Positions 10,550-21,800 of a stretch of DNA of 64,000 nt are shown here, one piece after another. The notes beneath the pieces are model-generated. The model searched no databases. It had not been told where the DNA came from and was given only the letters and a program-made list of their open reading frames with translations. The position numbers and the translations under genes were made by a program. How positions within the stretch are numbered: the first letter of the stretch is position 1; each line of letters begins with the position of its first letter. The stretch is from Bathynomus jamesi (Eukaryota; Arthropoda; Malacostraca; Isopoda; Cirolanidae): contig JAJOZX010002701.1 in the NCBI GenBank assembly GCA_023014485.1, positions 124,001 to 188,000 of the forward strand. The letters run 5' to 3'.

Positions 10550-11227
10550 TCGTTAAAGTCTGAAGAAGTTCCGCTCGATTGGAAACTTGCAAACATTACG
10601 CCAATATTTATAAAAAAGGGGACAAATTGCTTCCGGGAAATTATCGTCCCATTAGACTAACTTCAGTAGTTGGTAAACTTATGGAGACGATCGTTCGGGA
10701 CAGAATAGTTAATCATTTAGAAATTAATAAATTAATCAAAGATTCTCAACAAGGCTTTCGACGTAATCGTTCTTGTCTTACTAATCTGCTCGATTCCTTT
10801 AATGATATTGTAAGTATATATGACAAGAGTAAAACAGTAGATATTATATATTTTGATTTTCCAAAAGCGTTTGATAAAGTGCCACATAGAAGATTATCAG
10901 CTAAACTTAATTCTCACGGAATTGATGGTATATTCTCAAATGGATCGAAAATTGTCTCAGTAGACGTAAACAAAGAGTGGTCATTCATGGCAAAGCGTCC
11001 AACTGGAAAGAAAAGTGTAACTAGCGGCGTACCTCAGGGATCAGTTCTGGGACCAGTTCGTTTTATTATTTATATCAATGACATCGACTTGGGAATTAAG
11101 AGTATAATTTCAAAATTTGCGGGTGATACCAAATTAGGGGGACGGACAAAATCAGCGGCAGAACGTTTGCAGATTCAAAAAGATATTAATAAATTTACTC
11201 GAATGAGGCGGAAATTTGCCAAATGAA
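9740..11227 (+). pseudogene. CR1-type LINE fragment A, array copy 1 (linker and RT)
   Basis: 9780-10235 is the linker between endonuclease and RT (KRLAKSVESKWWNAEIK, KLNPKEFYNYFKNKK). 10298-10660 has the N-terminal RT motif NPNKTPGPDKLYSRVLKE, interrupted by an in-frame (AAT)n run coding about 20 Asn. 10579-11226 has GNYRPIRLTSVVGKL, FDFPKAFDKVPHRRL, SGVPQGSVLGP and KFAGDTKLGG. The catalytic FADD has become FAGD, so the enzyme would be inactive. One base is missing after HGIDG relative to copies 2 and 3. This joins two frames into one ORF, but about 25 residues (NGSKIVSVDVNKEWSF) are out of frame. It stops at QMN-like sequence where B begins; its 3' part is at 21801-22510. Confidence 0.85.
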
Positions 11228-11618
11228 CCTTTTTGAATTGAATTGAATTTAATAACCTTTATTATTAATAATGAAATAAATACATTGGTTTTACAATTTA
11301 CAATGACATATATAATTGTGAAGCTGGACTATTTATTTAATTTAATTTGGCCCTTAACCTTTAGGCTTTACTGGGCTCTTATTAAAAATAAAACAGATAG
11401 TTATTATCAATTATTAATAATAAATAAGTCATGAATAAGTGTTATTAATAGTTAAGGTATGTATTAATATTAAATTATCATTATCGATATGACAAATGCA
11501 AGGTCATTACTAACGTATCAGACCAATACTATATGAAGAAATTTATATCATACATGAAAGATAAGAACTGACCAATCACGAGTCTTTAATCCTAGATTAC
11601 ACACGAGAAATTAATAAA
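11228..11618 (-). mobile_element. 3' tail of LINE B, array copy 1
   Basis: On the minus strand this is the terminal 3' UTR of LINE B, ending AATAAAGGTTATTAAATTC then (AATTC)n. The same tail occurs at 14815-15205, 18394-18783, 51650-51880 and 56148-56500. It is cut off abruptly at the junction with the Penelope-like fragment. Confidence 0.8.
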
Positions 11619-12405
11619 AAGTAGTGATTCTATTACTACATCAGTTTACAGGAAACCCACTTTCACTGGTTTGGGCATGAATTTTTTTAGTTTTACTGAT
11701 TTCAACTATAAGATGTCTTGTATTAAAACTCTCCTGTTCAGAGGATATAATTTGACCTCTAGTTTTACCTTACTTAATGATGAATTTAATAATCTAAGAT
11801 CATACTTTACCAATAATAGTTTTCCTGTTCAATATGTAGATAAACTAATTAGATCCTTCTTAAATAATGTTTATAGCCCTCAACTTCCTTGTATTACAGT
11901 GCCGAAGGATATAAAATATTTCTTGGTACCTGAAATGGGTCCTTTGAATAAGGAATTTAAGCTTAAATTTACAAAGTTGTTAAGGAAATTTTTTTATCAT
12001 ACTGATTTCCGCATCATATTTATTAATAAAACGTCTTTAGGTAGCTTTTTCTCAGCGAAGGATCGAACCCCTGACTCGTTGCGTAGCGGTGTTGTATATT
12101 TATTTACCTGCCCTAGGTGTCTCCTTGGGAATTACATTGGCAGCACTGTTCGCTCTCTCAGGGCTAGATTTTATTCGCATATGGGAATAAGTGGCCGAAC
12201 AGGTAAAATTTTAAAAACTAAAGAAGTTTCTAGTATTCGGGAACACAGTATAAAATGTAAAACTGATGTCACTTTAGACAATTTTAAAATTCTTGGTTGT
12301 AATACTTGTCCCAACTCACTTAGAATTTTGGAATCGCTTTACATTAAAACTTTGACCCCTACGCTAAATGTTGACTCATCAGCTGTCCCTTTAAACTTCT
12401 TATAA
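11614..12405 (+). pseudogene. Penelope-like element C: RT thumb end plus GIY-YIG endonuclease, copy 1
   Basis: The frame is open from the junction: TTSVYRKPTFTGLGMNFFSF is the conserved end of the Penelope-like RT. From the Met at 11671, the GIY-YIG nuclease shows GVVY (140-143), CPRC (147-150), NYIGSTVR (154-161), SSIREHSIKC (187-196) and LRILESLYI (218-226), where E221 is the expected catalytic Glu. The CxxC and H/C pair are typical of Penelope-like endonucleases. The frame is uninterrupted for 264 codons, but the RT core is missing, so the element is only a 3' fragment. This enzyme class makes the nick used for target-primed insertion. Confidence 0.85.
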
Positions 12406-12459
12406 TCCCTCCTCCTTCCCCAATTCCTTATAATCCCCCTTCCCCAATCGCCCTCACCA

Positions 12460-12495
12460 TCTTATCTTATCTTATCTTATCTTATCTTATCTTAT
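12460..12495. repeat. (CTTAT)n microsatellite
   Basis: Seven tandem CTTAT units in the 3' UTR of Penelope-like copy 1. Copy 2 has a shorter, interrupted version at 16042-16075. Confidence 0.9.
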
Positions 12496-12779
12496 GTTTT
12501 CTCGTTTTGCTCTGCTTAAATCAGTCTAGCCTCGGAAATTGCAGTGAAAGGTTAGTTAGTTTCATTATTCCAGTGTACTATTGTTAATTTTTCCAGTGTA
12601 TTAATTTCACATTTACTATATGTATTTAAAAATAGCTTCTTAATTTTAAATGTAAATCTGTATAACTTAGAATTTAACCCTCTTTTTTCAGTCTTTTAAA
12701 ATTTGCCTTTATGAATAGGTTATAGAAATTTTCTTTGTCTTGTTTTTCATTCAATTATTGATTTTAATTTCACATTGTT

Positions 12780-12830
12780 ATCATACAGCCTGAAGATGAG
12801 CGTATTGCTCGAAACGTTGCGCATTAAAGA
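12780..12830 (+). ncRNA. Hammerhead-ribozyme-like motif in the Penelope-like 3' region
   Basis: CTGAAGA (12790-12796) matches the hammerhead box CUGANGA. It is followed by a short hairpin GAGC-gtatt-GCTC and then GAAAC (12811-12815), matching the second core box. Penelope-like elements are known to carry minimal hammerhead motifs in their terminal repeats. An extra T before the stem and no clear cleavage-site helix make activity uncertain. Copy 2 (16371) has lost one A from the core. Confidence 0.35.
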
Positions 12831-12879
12831 AGACTTTTCATGGCATTTACATTTCTCCTTGTCATTGGATTTCTCCTAA

Positions 12880-12925
<46 letters not shown>

Positions 12926-12933
12926 CTGTATAT

Positions 12934-13051
12934 CAGTAGCGTGCAGTCAGAGTAAGCGGGGCATGCGCCGCCTACCCATTTAAAGGTCAAATTACAAAAA
13001 GTATATATATTACTACAGTAATCGAAAACTAATATGAAGTTATGATACTTG

Positions 13052-13112
<61 letters not shown>

Positions 13113-13155
13113 CAGCTACCGCTTACCCTGTGGACACACCCACCGCACGCCACTG
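12934..13155. mobile_element. hAT-like MITE, array copy 2
   Basis: Same ends as 9395-9583 with a longer internal (TA)n. Confidence 0.6.
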
Positions 13156-13180
13156 ATATATATATAGCAAAGCTGATATA

Positions 13181-13293
13181 CAGGGTGGTGCAAGGGTCAG
13201 GACACAAGAACTATGATTTTCAGCGCAAATATACATATATATTTACATTGGAAAAGCATAGTTTGTATGTGTCCTGACTTTTGCGCTACCCTG
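13181..13293. mobile_element. Palindromic mariner-like MITE, array copy 2
   Basis: Equivalent of 9609-9721, also 113 bp and TA-flanked. Confidence 0.8.
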
Positions 13294-13311
13294 TATATTT
13301 ATATTTGGATA

Positions 13312-14096
13312 TAGGATATTAGTATTTTTATTATGTATTTCCTTTTGTTTATGTGAATAATAATAAAGGAGAACTTGTAGCTTTCAACTGCAAATGTTGT
13401 CCATCCTATAACTGGGATGAGGCTCTATCTCACGATGATACTAATGACACAGGGACTTCTTTTTATAATTATTTTAAACGTTTAGAATCGAGTAATATCC
13501 CATTACGTAAAAAGAGACTGGCGAAGTCCGTTGAACCTAAATGGTAGAATGCTGAAATTGAAAGTAGCTTAACGTTAAAAAGGAACGCGTATTTCAAATT
13601 TAAAGAATCAAATAATTTGTGCAATGAAAATGCTTACAAGCTATTGAGAAGGAGAAGCAAAAAACTTATTAGAGGAAGTAAGCGCGTCTAGGAGCTAGCC
13701 CTATATATAGTGAACCAAATTAAACTGAATCCGAAAGAATTCTAGAATTAGGTTAAGAATAAAAAAGTAGCTTCGCGGACTATTGGTTCATTCGTAGCGC
13801 GAAAACAACGAATAAATTTACGATGACTTACAAATGGCGGAAGTTAATTCGTCTCTTCCGTCTTTACTAACGAAAATATGAACAACATTCCCGTTCCCGT
13901 AATCATGCTCAGTGATAATCATTTAAAGCTTTACGATTTTACCATTAGTGAAAGCGAAGTACTCTCGGCCATAGGTAAAATTAATCCTAATAAAACTCCC
14001 GGTCCAGATAAGCTCTACTCTAGGGTACTTAAAGAAGTGAACTGTCCAATAGTCTCTCCTCTCACATATACATTTAATAATAATAATAATAATAAC

Positions 14097-14135
<39 letters not shown>

Positions 14136-14814
14136 TCGTTAAAGTCTGAAGAAGTTCCGCTCGATTGGAAACTTGCAAACATTACGCCAATATTTATAAA
14201 AAAGGGGACAAATTGCTTCCGGGAAATTATCGTCCCATTAGACTAACTTCAGTAGTTGGTAAACTTATGGAGACGATCGTTCGGGACAGAATAGTTAATC
14301 ATTTAGAAATTAATAAATTAATCAAAGATTCTCAACAAGGCTTTCGACGTAATCGTTCTTGTCTTACTAATCTGCTCGATTCCTTTAATGATATTGTAAG
14401 TATATATGACAAGAGTAAAACAGTAGATATTATATATTTTGATTTTCCAAAAGCGTTTGATAAAGTGCCACATAGAAGATTATCAGCTAAACTTAATTCT
14501 CACGGAATTGATGGTAATATTCTCAAATGGATCGAAAATTGTCTCAGTAGACGTAAACAAAGAGTGGTCATTCATGGCAAAGCGTCCAACTGGAAAGAAA
14601 AGTGTAACTAGCGGCGTACCTCAGGGATCAGTTCTGGGACCAGTTCGTTTTATTATTTATATCAATGACATCGACTTGGGAATTAAGAGTATAATTTCAA
14701 AATTTGCGGGTGATACCAAATTAGGGGGACGGACAAAATCAGCGGCAGAACGTTTGCAGATTCAAAAAGATATTAATAAATTTACTCGAATGAGGCGGAA
14801 ATTTGCCAAATGAA
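13312..14814 (+). pseudogene. CR1-type LINE fragment A, array copy 2
   Basis: Same content as 9740-11227 but more damaged. TGG after VEPKW has become a TAG stop (13545), further stops follow near 13690 and 13745, and a duplicated CCCGTT appears at 13891. The RT segment keeps the proper frame HGIDGNILKWIENCLSRRK, then loses it at KASNWKEK, so SGVPQGSVLGP lies in another frame. FAGD replaces FADD here too. The (AAT)n run codes about 20 uninterrupted Asn. Confidence 0.85.
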
Positions 14815-15205
14815 CCTTTTTGAATTGAATTGAATTTAATAACCTTTATTATTAATAATGAAATAAATACATTGGTTTTACAATTTACAATGACATATAT
14901 AATTGTGAAGCTGGACTATTTATTTAATTTAATTTGGCCCTTAACCTTTAGGCTTTACTGGGCTCTTATTAAAAATAAAACAGATAGTTATTATCAATTA
15001 TTAATAATAAATAAGTCATGAATAAGTGTTATTAATAGTTAAGGTATGTATTAATATTAAATTATCATTATCGATATGACAAATGCAAGGTCATTACTAA
15101 CGTATCAGACCAATACTATATGAAGAAATTTATATCATACATGAAAGATAAGAACTGACCAATCACGAGTCTTTAATCCTAGATTACACACGAGAAATTA
15201 ATAAA
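14815..15205 (-). mobile_element. 3' tail of LINE B, array copy 2
   Basis: Near-identical to 11228-11618, with the same break into the Penelope-like fragment. Confidence 0.8.
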
Positions 15206-15992
15206 AAGTAGTGATTCTATTACTACATCAGTTTACAGGAAACCCACTTTCACTGGTTTGGGCATGAATTTTTTTAGTTTTACTGATTTCAACTATAAGA
15301 TGTCTTGTATTAAAACTCTCCTGTTCAGAGGATATAATTTGACCTCTAGTTTTACCTTACTTAATGATGAATTTAATAATCTAAGATCATACTTTACCAA
15401 TAATAGTTTTCCTGTTCAATATGTAGATAAACTAATTAGATCCTTCTTAAATAATGTTTATAGCCCTCAACTTCCTTGTATTACAGTGCCGAAGGATATA
15501 AAATATTTCTTGGTACCTGAAATGGGTCCTTTGAATAAGGAATTTAAGCTTAAATTTACAAAGTTGTTAAGGAAATTTTTTTATCATACTGATTTCCGCA
15601 TCATATTTATTAAAAACGTCTTTAGGTAGCTTTTTCTCAGCGAAGGATCGAACCCCTGACTCGTTGCGTAGCGTGTGTATTTATATTTACCTGCCCTAGG
15701 TGTCTCCTTGGGAATTACATTGGCAGCACTGTTCGCTCTCTCAGGGCTAGATTTTATTCGCATATGGGAATAAGTGGCCGAACAGGTAAAATTTTAAAAA
15801 CTAAAGAAGTTTCTAGTATTCGGGAACACAGTATAAAATGTAAAACTGATGTCACTTTGACAATTTTAAATTCTTGGTTGTAATACTTGTCCCAACTCAC
15901 TTAGAATTTTGGAATCGCTTTACATTAAAACTTTGACCCCTACGCTAAATGTTGACTCATCAGCTGTCCCTTTAAACTTCTTATAATCCCTC
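15203..15992 (+). pseudogene. Penelope-like element C, copy 2
   Basis: Near-identical to copy 1 but frame-broken: two bases are lost near 15612 (frame ends IKNVFR) and more indels follow near 15675 and 15860, so the GIY-YIG domain is no longer readable in one frame. Confidence 0.8.
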
Positions 15993-16459
15993 CTCCTTCC
16001 CCAATTCCTTATAATCCCCCCTTCCCCAATCGCCCTCACCATCTTATCTATCTTATCTTATCTTATCTTATCTTATGTTTTCTCGTTTTGCTTCTGCTTA
16101 AATCAGTCTAGCCTCGGAAATTGCAGTGAAAGGTTAGTTAGTTTCATTATTCCAGTGTACTATTGTTAATTTTTCCAGTGTATTAATTTCACATTTACTA
16201 TATGTATTTAAAAATAGCTTCTTAATTTTAAATGTAAATCTGTATAACTTAGAATTTAACCCTCTTTTTTCAGTCTTTTAAAATTTGCCTTTATGAATAG
16301 GTTATAGAAATTTTCTTTGTCTTGTTTTTCATTCAATTATTGATTTTAATTTCACATTGTTATCATACAGCCTGAGATGAGCGTATTGCTCGAAACGTTG
16401 CGCATTAAAGAAGACTTTTCATGGCATTTACATTTCTCCTTGTCATTGGATTTCTCCTA

Positions 16460-16513
<54 letters not shown>

Positions 16514-16520
16514 TGTATAT

Positions 16521-16650
16521 CAGTAGCGTGCAGTCAGAGTAAGCGGGGCATGCGCCGCCTACCCATTTAAAGGTCAAATTACAAAAAGTATATATATTAC
16601 TAGAGTAATCGAAAACTAATATGAAGTTATGATACTTGTATAATATATAT

Positions 16651-16696
<46 letters not shown>

Positions 16697-16738
16697 CAGC
16701 TACCGCTTACCCTGTGGAACACCCACCGCACGCCACTG
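16521..16738. mobile_element. hAT-like MITE, array copy 3
   Basis: Equivalent of 9395-9583, with one base missing in the right subterminal part. Confidence 0.6.
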
Positions 16739-16761
16739 ATATATATAGCAAAGCTGATATA

Positions 16762-16874
16762 CAGGGTGGTGCAAGGGTCAGGACACAAGAACTATGATTT
16801 TCAGCGCAAATATACATATATATTTACATTGGAAAAGCATAGTTTGTATGTGTCCTGACTTTTGCGCTACCGTG
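16762..16874. mobile_element. Palindromic mariner-like MITE, array copy 3
   Basis: Equivalent of 9609-9721; the right end is CCGTG rather than CCCTG. Confidence 0.8.
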
Positions 16875-16892
16875 TATATTTATATTTGGATA

Positions 16893-17679
16893 TAGGATAT
16901 TAGTATTTTTATTATGTATTTCCTTTTGTTTATGTGAATAATAATAAAGGAGAACTTGTAGCTTTCAACTGCAAATGTTGTCCATCCTATAACTGGGATG
17001 AGGCTCTATCTCACGATGATACTAATGACACAGGGACTTCTTTTTATAATTATTTTAAACGTTTAGAATCGAGTAATATCCCATTACGTAAAAAGAGACT
17101 GGCGAAGTCCGTTGAACCTAAATGGTAGAATGCTGAAATTGAAAGTAGCTTAACGTTAAAAAGGAACGCGTATTTCAAATTTAAAGAATCAAATAATTTG
17201 TGCAATGAAAATGCTTACAAGCTATTGAGAAGGAGAAGCAAAAAACTTATTAGAGGAAGTAAGCGCGTCTAGGAGCTAGCCCTATATATAGTGAACCAAA
17301 TTAAACTGAATCCGAAAGAATTCTAGAATTAGGTTAAGAATAAAAAAGTAGCTTCGCGGACTATTGGTTCATTCGTAGGCGAAAACAACGAATAAATTTA
17401 CGATGACTTACAAATGGCGGAAGTTAATTCGTCTCTTCCGTCTTTACTAACGAAAATATGAACAACATTCCCGTTCCCGTAATCATGCTCAGTGATAATC
17501 ATTTAAAGCTTTACGATTTTACCATTAGTGAAAGCGAAGTACTCTCGGCCATAGGTAAAATTAATCCTAATAAAACTCCCGGTCCAGATAAGCTCTACTC
17601 TAGGGTACTTAAAGAAGTGAACTGTCCAATAGTCTCTCCTCTCACATATACATTTAATAATAATAGTAATAATAATAAC

Positions 17680-17715
<36 letters not shown>

Positions 17716-18393
17716 TCGTTAAAGTCTGAAGAAGTTCCGCTCGATTGGAAACTTGCAAACATTACGCCAATATTTATAAAAAAGGGGACAAATTGCTTCC
17801 GGGAAATTATCGTCCCATTAGACTAACTTCAGTAGTTGGTAAACTTATGGAGACGATCGTTCGGGACAGAATAGTTAATCATTTAGAAATTAATAAATTA
17901 ATCAAAGATTCTCAACAAGGCTTTCGACGTAATCGTTCTTGTCTTACTAATCTGCTCGATTCCTTTAATGATATTGTAAGTATATATGACCAGAGTAAAA
18001 CAGTAGATATTATATATTTTGATTTTCCAAAAGCGTTTGATAAAGTGCCACATAGAAGATTATCAGCTAAACTTCATTCTCACGGAATTGATGGTAATAT
18101 TCTCAAATGGATCGAAAATTGTCTCAGTAGACGTAAACAAAGAGTGGTCATTCATGGCAAAGCGTCCAACTGGAAAGAAAAGTGTAACTAGCGGCGTACC
18201 TCAGGGATCAGTTCTGGGACCAGTTCGTTTTATTATTTATATCAATGACATCGACTTGGGAATTAAGAGTATAATTTCAAAATTTGCGGGTGATACCAAA
18301 TTAGGGGGACGGACAAAATCAGCGGCAGAACGTTTGCAGATTCAAAAAGATATTAATAAATTTACTCGAATGAGGCGGAAATTTGCCAAATGA
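16893..18393 (+). pseudogene. CR1-type LINE fragment A, array copy 3
   Basis: It shares the derived stops and the CCCGTT duplication with copy 2, but shares an AGT triplet inside the (AAT)n run with copy 1. Private changes include YDQSKT and KLHSHG. FAGD replaces FADD. The coding sequence halts after RMRRKFAK; the true frame continues CAAATGAAC then CTTTT to the insertion point of the B-D LINE, and the rest of the ORF is at 21801-22510. Confidence 0.85.
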
Positions 18394-20746
18394 ACCTTTT
18401 TGAATTGAATTGAATTTAATAACCTTTATTATTAATAATGAAATAAATACATTGGTTTTACAATTTACATTGGCATAAATAATTGTGAAGCTGGACTATT
18501 TATTTTATTTAATTTGGCCCTTAACCTTTAGGCTTTACTGGGCTCTTTTTAAAAATAAAACAGATAGTTATTATCAATAATAAATAAGTCACGAATAAGT
18601 GTTATTAATAGTTAAGGTATGTATTAATATTAAATTATCATTATCGATATGACAAATGCAAGGTCATTACTAACGTATCAGACCAATACTATATGAAGAA
18701 ATTTATATTATACATGAGAGATAAGAACTGACCAATCACGAGTCTTTAATCCTAGATTACACACGAGAAATTAATAAACAGTAAGTAATGTACATTAATC
18801 CTAGATTTGTATTAGTATGTTATTATTAATCGGGATTTCAACTTGGTTTTAATTAAACAAATTTACATTCACAATATTTTTTATATCAGCATTTAAATCA
18901 TTCCATAGTTTCAGTCCAAAAAAAATGGATAGTTTTTGAGATGAAAACAATCTAAATTGAGGTATAACATGCTTTGATCTATTTCTGGTCTGTACGAGTG
19001 AATTTCTTGATGAGTTACAAAATATCTATTTACCCATTGTAAATTAATGATTTTGTTCTTACACTTGTAAATAAAAATAAAATGTGACAGTTTGATTACA
19101 TCATTGAGCTTTAGTAGTTTGAGCTCTTTAAATAATGCACTAGAGTGATCAAAGAAATCAGCATCAAATAATAACTTATTGCTCGTTTATGATGACAAAG
19201 ATACCGTCTAAAGCAAGGTTTCTTAACCTTTTCATGCACATTAAACATTCATTGCTACATTTGACAAAATAAATTACTTTTTATGAGGCAGGAAGGGTGA
19301 AGGGCTTCACTATAGTGCTCGCGAGCAAAGTTTTATGTGATGGTGGAGAGCATTGTACACAACTTAAAGAGCTCTTTGGTGTTCGCGAGCACTAGGTTAA
19401 GAAACCGTGGTCTAAAGCGTTGTTAGCGGAGTTTCCCCAAACATGGGTGCAGTTTGTTATATAAGGAAGAACAAGAGTATGATAAAAAGTCAATAAAACC
19501 TGTTTAAAGACTACATTTCTAAGTTCAAACATTATAGCAACGCTCCTTGAAATCTTTTTCGCAATATAATTTACAAGATCTCTCCATTGCAAATTCTTAT
19601 CTAGCATTACACCAGGAAATTTTGTTACAGTACACTACTTTACAGCGATTTCATCAACATTAAGTTCATCAAGATATATATATTTCTTTTATTAGTAAAC
19701 ATCATGAAATTTGTTTTACTGGTCTTTAGGAAGAGTTTATTGGTGGTCAACCATTTCATTATACTGATGAATTCTGAATTAAATATATTCTTAGCTGAAT
19801 TAACATCTTTGCAAGAAAAAGACACAGTTGTATCATCTGCAAACATTATAAAGTTCAGTATATCAGATGAATGTGGAAGGTTATTTACAGTATATAACTT
19901 ATAATAAAAATAACAGTGGACCCAGAACTACGCCCTGTAGCACACCATGCTTAACAAACACTTTAGTTGAGCAAACCTTATTTACTGATACAAAATGATA
20001 TCTACTGGACAAATAACTCTTAAACCAACCATCGATTGCTCCTCTAAAGCCATAATAATATAATTTATTAAGTAGAATATTATGGTCTATGACATCAAAC
20101 GCCTTACTCAAACCCATAAATATTAATATAATTATTTCTTTGTTCTCTTTAGCTATATTTGCATTTTCCATAAAATTTAAAAATAGCCATTTCCGTTGTT
20201 TTATTATTATGGAAGTCATATTGATTTGGAGATAATAAATTGTAGGATTCTAAATATCGCTGCATTCTACTTTTTACAATTTTTTCCAAAAATTTGCTGA
20301 ACACAGATAATGAACACACCGGCCTGTATTTTGTTGCTAGTAGAGGATCACCCGCTTTAAAAAGGAGTGTTATACAACCAATTTTTACCATTGATGGGAA
20401 TATTCCTTTGGAAATATTTTGATTGATAATTTTAGCTAAAGTTACAGATATCTTATCTTTAACAAGTTTCAATATAGGTACAGGAATGTTGTGAATATTA
20501 CTTTTTGTATTTTTTAATTTACCAATAATATTCCGGACTTCAGTAGAGGTAGCAGGAGCAAAATAAAATGAATTTAGTGGGCTGGGTGGCATATATTCTA
20601 GAGGTGAGTGATCATTATTTAGTAACTGTGAGCGAAGCTTATCCGCTATTGAAGTAAAATGTATATTTAAAGAGTCTGCAATAGAAGTATCATCAGTAAT
20701 TTCTTTATTATCAACATTTAATTTATCTATTGAATTTCGGGTTGGG
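18394..20746 (-). pseudogene. LINE B (CR1/L2-like): linker, RT, C-terminus and 3' UTR
   Basis: From 20746 down: NSIDKLNVDNKEITDD and HFTSIADKLRSQL (linker), NIHNIPVPILKLVKDKIS, ATKYRPVCSLSVFSKFLEKI, KAFDVIDHNILLNKLYYYG, HGVLQGVVLGPLLFLL and MFADDTTVSFS with the catalytic DD intact. WLTTNKLFLKTSKTNFM and a C-terminal part near 18800-19600 follow. Frame changes occur near 20160, 19900 and 19640. The 3' UTR runs to a (AATTC)n tail at about 18400. It has no endonuclease of its own; its 5' side is directly joined to the unrelated LINE D, and the composite sits in CR1 A. Confidence 0.85.
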
Positions 20747-21800
20747 TCCTTACCGGGCTTAGGAAAGGTGAGCACCACTGCCTTCCTCCAACAGGAGGGG
20801 AACGTGGCTCTCCACCCAAATCCAATTATGGAAAGTGAGTAAAAAGAAAAGAACCGAAGGGTGTAGTTAGCGAAGCATATCAAAGTGAATGCCATCGGGG
20901 CCGGGAGCAGAATTGCCGCAAGGAGCTAGCGCTTAGCGCAGTTCTGACGTGGAAAAAAGACGGTTGTAAGGAAAATTACTGGGAGTCTGTAAAAGATGAG
21001 GGGAGCGTCTAAGCAAAGCTTTACGTCGGAGGAAAGCGGGATCACGGTGGTCATGTCGGGAGATGGAAGCAAAGTCGAGGCCATGACTTCGGTCACTGCA
21101 GTAGGGGACGACACTGGGCGTCCGTCTATCATAAGGACAGGATGAGGATGAGAAGATTTACCGTAGATCTTCCGAATCTTGTTCCAGATTCGGGAGAAGG
21201 GGTGCGGGAAGTGAGGGAGGAGACGTAAGTTCGTCAGGAAAAGAGGCGGGCTTCACGGACTGTGTGACGGGCCTGAGCCCGTGCACGTTTGGAAGCTATT
21301 GAATTAACGAGAGATGAGTTGCGCTGAAGACGGCGAAAGGCCGACTTCTTAGCTCGAATAGCCAGAGCGCATGTCGGGGTCCACCATGAAACCGAAGAGG
21401 CGGAGGTGCGGGGAAATGTTGACTTGGGAATGGAGGACAGAGCGACACAAGTGACATGATCGGTGAGGTAGGTGGAAGCAGCGTCGACCGTCGGAAAGTT
21501 GCTCGGAACTGAGAAAGTTTGAGTTTCAGCCCGGAAAAGAGGCCACTCAGCTTTATCGAGAGACCATCGGGTAGGAAGAACGGAGGGGGCGAAGGCCCGA
21601 GACGTACAGAGGAGGGGAAAATGGTTACTACTACAAAGGTCTGGAGTGACAGACCAAGAGAAATCAAGGAAGGCGGAAGGAAAAACAAGCGAAAGATCTA
21701 TGGAGGAAAACGCGCAGGTCTGAAGGTGAAAAGCTATGGGCTGGCCGGTATTAAGAAGACAAACAGGTGAAATTTTATTCTGTGTAAAAGAAGAGAGAAA
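20747..21800 (-). pseudogene. LINE D (I/Jockey-like): endonuclease C-terminus, linker and start of RT, fused to B
   Basis: The minus frame from 21790 reads LLNTGQPIAFHLQTCAFSSI, DLSLVFPSAFLDFSWSV and SSNHFPLL (endonuclease end). Next are RWSLDKAEWPLF, SWWTPTCALAIRAKKSAFRR and a basic linker. The RT start lies in shifted frames, ending FPSCWRKAVVLTFPKPGKDP at 20747, where B begins in mid-motif. GC content is visibly higher than in B or A. Because D has no 3' end here, it cannot be an independent retrotransposition product. Confidence 0.8.

Larger units (their letters stand above)
9389..18783 (+). repeat. Tandem array, three ~3.58-kb units
   Basis: Equivalent landmarks recur at 9780/13353/16934, 10298/13878/17458 and 10579/14165/17745, a spacing of 3573-3587 bp. 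A full unit holds Penelope-like fragment C, (TA)n, a hAT-like MITE, a mariner-like MITE, CR1 fragment A and the 3' tail of LINE B. Copy 1 lacks C on its left. Copy 3 continues past the unit boundary at about 18783 into the rest of B. The B/C junction (GAGAAATTAATAAA then C) is identical at about 11618 and 15205. This is a segmental tandem duplication, or possibly an assembly artefact. Confidence 0.9.

Noticed and set aside
16371..16400. Second hammerhead motif in Penelope copy 2
   Set aside because: CUGANGA core is broken by a one-base deletion.
9389..18783. Tandem array as satellite DNA or CRISPR
   Set aside because: Only three 3.58-kb units made of mobile-element parts; no short repeat-spacer pattern anywhere in the window.
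21296..21770. Overlapping frames in both strands of the D region
   Set aside because: Shadows of the GC-rich LINE D frame at 21234-21790.
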